From Phocaeicola_A sp963625535 (GTDB lineage Bacteria; Bacteroidota; Bacteroidia; Bacteroidales; Bacteroidaceae), in contig CAVFUK010000041.1 of assembly GCA_963625535.1 (NCBI GenBank), positions 1-15,167 on the forward strand: a stretch of 15,167 nucleotides of DNA. The letters are read 5' to 3'. This document shows, in pieces, positions 14,337 through 15,167 of this stretch. The stretch's first letter is position 1. Each line of letters starts with the position of its first letter. The position numbers and the translations under genes were made by a program. The notes under the pieces were generated by a model. The model worked only from the letters and a program-made list of their open reading frames with translations. It searched no databases and had not been told where the DNA came from.

Positions 14337-15152
14337 TGTGTTTGCGGCAGAATTAAACATCGATGTCTTATGCAGAAGATTATAGGCTGTCACTACATCC
14401 ACTACATGACTGCCGGCTCCTAGGAGGTCGGGGCGCTCGGAGACTTGCTTTTGGAAGTCGATGAAGCGGGCAAAGGTCTCGTCGCTCATCTGATTGAGCC
14501 GGGTGCGCATGTAGTCGGCCGGACCGTCGGGCGAGAAGATGGTGACGCGCTGGAGTCCTGCCAATTGGTTGAGGCGGTCGATGTCGCTGAGGCGTACATA
14601 GTCGTAAAGTTCATCGGGATGGGCTTGTATGTGATAGTTCTCGTCCACAGCACCGCGCTCCATCAGTCCACCGATGCGGTCCTCATCAAAGCAATACGAC
14701 AGTATGCTGTATTCATTCATGAGATAAGCCACGAAGATTAGTCCGCCGGGTTTTGTCACCCGTCGTGCCTCCACCAATGCCTTCACTTTCTCGTCATCGC
14801 TGATGAGGTGATAGAGCGGTCCGAGCAGGAGGGTGATGTCGGCCGAGCCGGTAGGCAGGAAGGGCATCGAGCGTGCGTCGCCCTGCACCACGTCGGCCGT
14901 AGGTTCGCGTTTCAGAAACACTTCGATGTTGCGGCGCACCAGTTCCACCGCCTTCACTTCGTATCCCTCCGCCATGAGTGCCGAGGTGTAGCGCCCCGTG
15001 CCTGCCCCGATGTCGAGCAGACGCATGCCGGGCTTGAGGAACCTGTGCAGATGGTGCATAGTGGTCTCAAACTCCACGATGCCATGTCGGCGCTGCAGTC
15101 GCAAGTCTTCCGGGTGCTTGTTATAATGCTTTTCTATATTGGATAGTGCCAT
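14334..15152 (-). CDS. Class I SAM-dependent methyltransferase
   Basis: The 272-residue product has the Rossmann-type methyltransferase core. Motif I is LLDIGAGTGRYT (45-56), the strand-2 acidic residue is in VKAVEL (66-71), GDARSMPF (91-98) is the adenine-side segment, ITLLLGPLYHL (106-116) is motif IV, and VTKPGGLIFVAYL (132-144) is the post-core turn and strand. No signal peptide or membrane span is seen, so it is cytoplasmic. The C-terminal 120 residues are likely the substrate cap and give no clear clue; the family includes enzymes acting on small molecules, lipids and quinones. It ends in convergence with the AraC gene. Its promoter is cut off: only 15 bases lie upstream in the window. 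The fold is sure; the substrate is unknown. Confidence 0.88.
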   Translation of the reverse strand: MALSNIEKHYNKHPEDLRLQRRHGIVEFETTMHHLHRFLKPGMRLLDIGAGTGRYTSALMAEGYEVKAVELVRRNIEVFLKREPTADVVQGDARSMPFLPTGSADITLLLGPLYHLISDDEKVKALVEARRVTKPGGLIFVAYLMNEYSILSYCFDEDRIGGLMERGAVDENYHIQAHPDELYDYVRLSDIDRLNQLAGLQRVTIFSPDGPADYMRTRLNQMSDETFARFIDFQKQVSERPDLLGAGSHVVDVVTAYNLLHKTSMFNSAANT

Positions 15153-15167
15153 ATGCTATATACATTT

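Overview
The window looks like a chromosomal piece of a Bacteroidales bacterium, most likely Bacteroides or a close relative. The evidence is: matches to the Bacteroides -33/-7 promoter pattern (TTTG, about 20 nt, TAnnTTTG) upstream of several genes, no strong Shine-Dalgarno sites, a two-domain methionyl-tRNA synthetase of the type expected there, an AraC regulator of a type common in that order, and a FrhB-like/pyruvyl-transferase pair of the kind found in its surface-glycan loci. Most genes are GC-rich for the genus (36 of 60 bases in 901-960). The first ~700 bases are clearly poorer in GC (24 of 60 in 241-300, 21 of 60 in 361-420). No rRNA, tRNA, CRISPR array, transposase or phage gene was seen.

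Layout. (1) 1-675, plus strand: the tail of an unknown gene (not starting in the window) and a small secreted protein of unknown function. (2) 708-5259, minus strand: a tight four-gene surface-glycan operon, in order of transcription a Wzx-type flippase, a glycosyltransferase with fucosyltransferase-like motifs, an iron-sulfur FrhB-like protein and a polysaccharide pyruvyl transferase. Gaps are 6 bp or 4-bp overlaps. (3) 5333-7378, minus: metG, with a structured leader, two candidate promoters and an intrinsic terminator only a few bases ahead of the flippase start. (4) 7801-8355, minus: a lone exported cupin with its own promoter. (5) 8502-13151, minus: a two-gene unit of an MFS sugar:H+ symporter and a 1078-residue DUF5107/TPR protein, ended by a terminator. 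(6) 13328-14239, plus: a divergent AraC regulator. The shared 176-bp control region holds three copies of a TTCCCG-core site. (7) 14334-15152, minus: a SAM-dependent methyltransferase, convergent with the regulator and separated from it by a perfect 24-bp inverted repeat.

How they work together. Genes 8502-14239 form a plausible sugar-uptake module: the AraC protein senses a ligand and controls the symporter and the cytoplasmic DUF5107/TPR protein. It has no SusC/SusD pair and no secreted glycosidase, so it probably handles a small sugar or glycoside made elsewhere. Genes 708-5259 look like a small glycan-building or decorating operon with pyruvylation and an iron-sulfur protein of unknown chemistry; it lacks an obvious polymerase or initiating transferase. 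The least explained parts are the DUF5107/TPR protein, the FrhB-like/pyruvyl-transferase pair, the terminator between metG and the glycan operon, and the repeat structures at 13197-13265 and 14255-14330.
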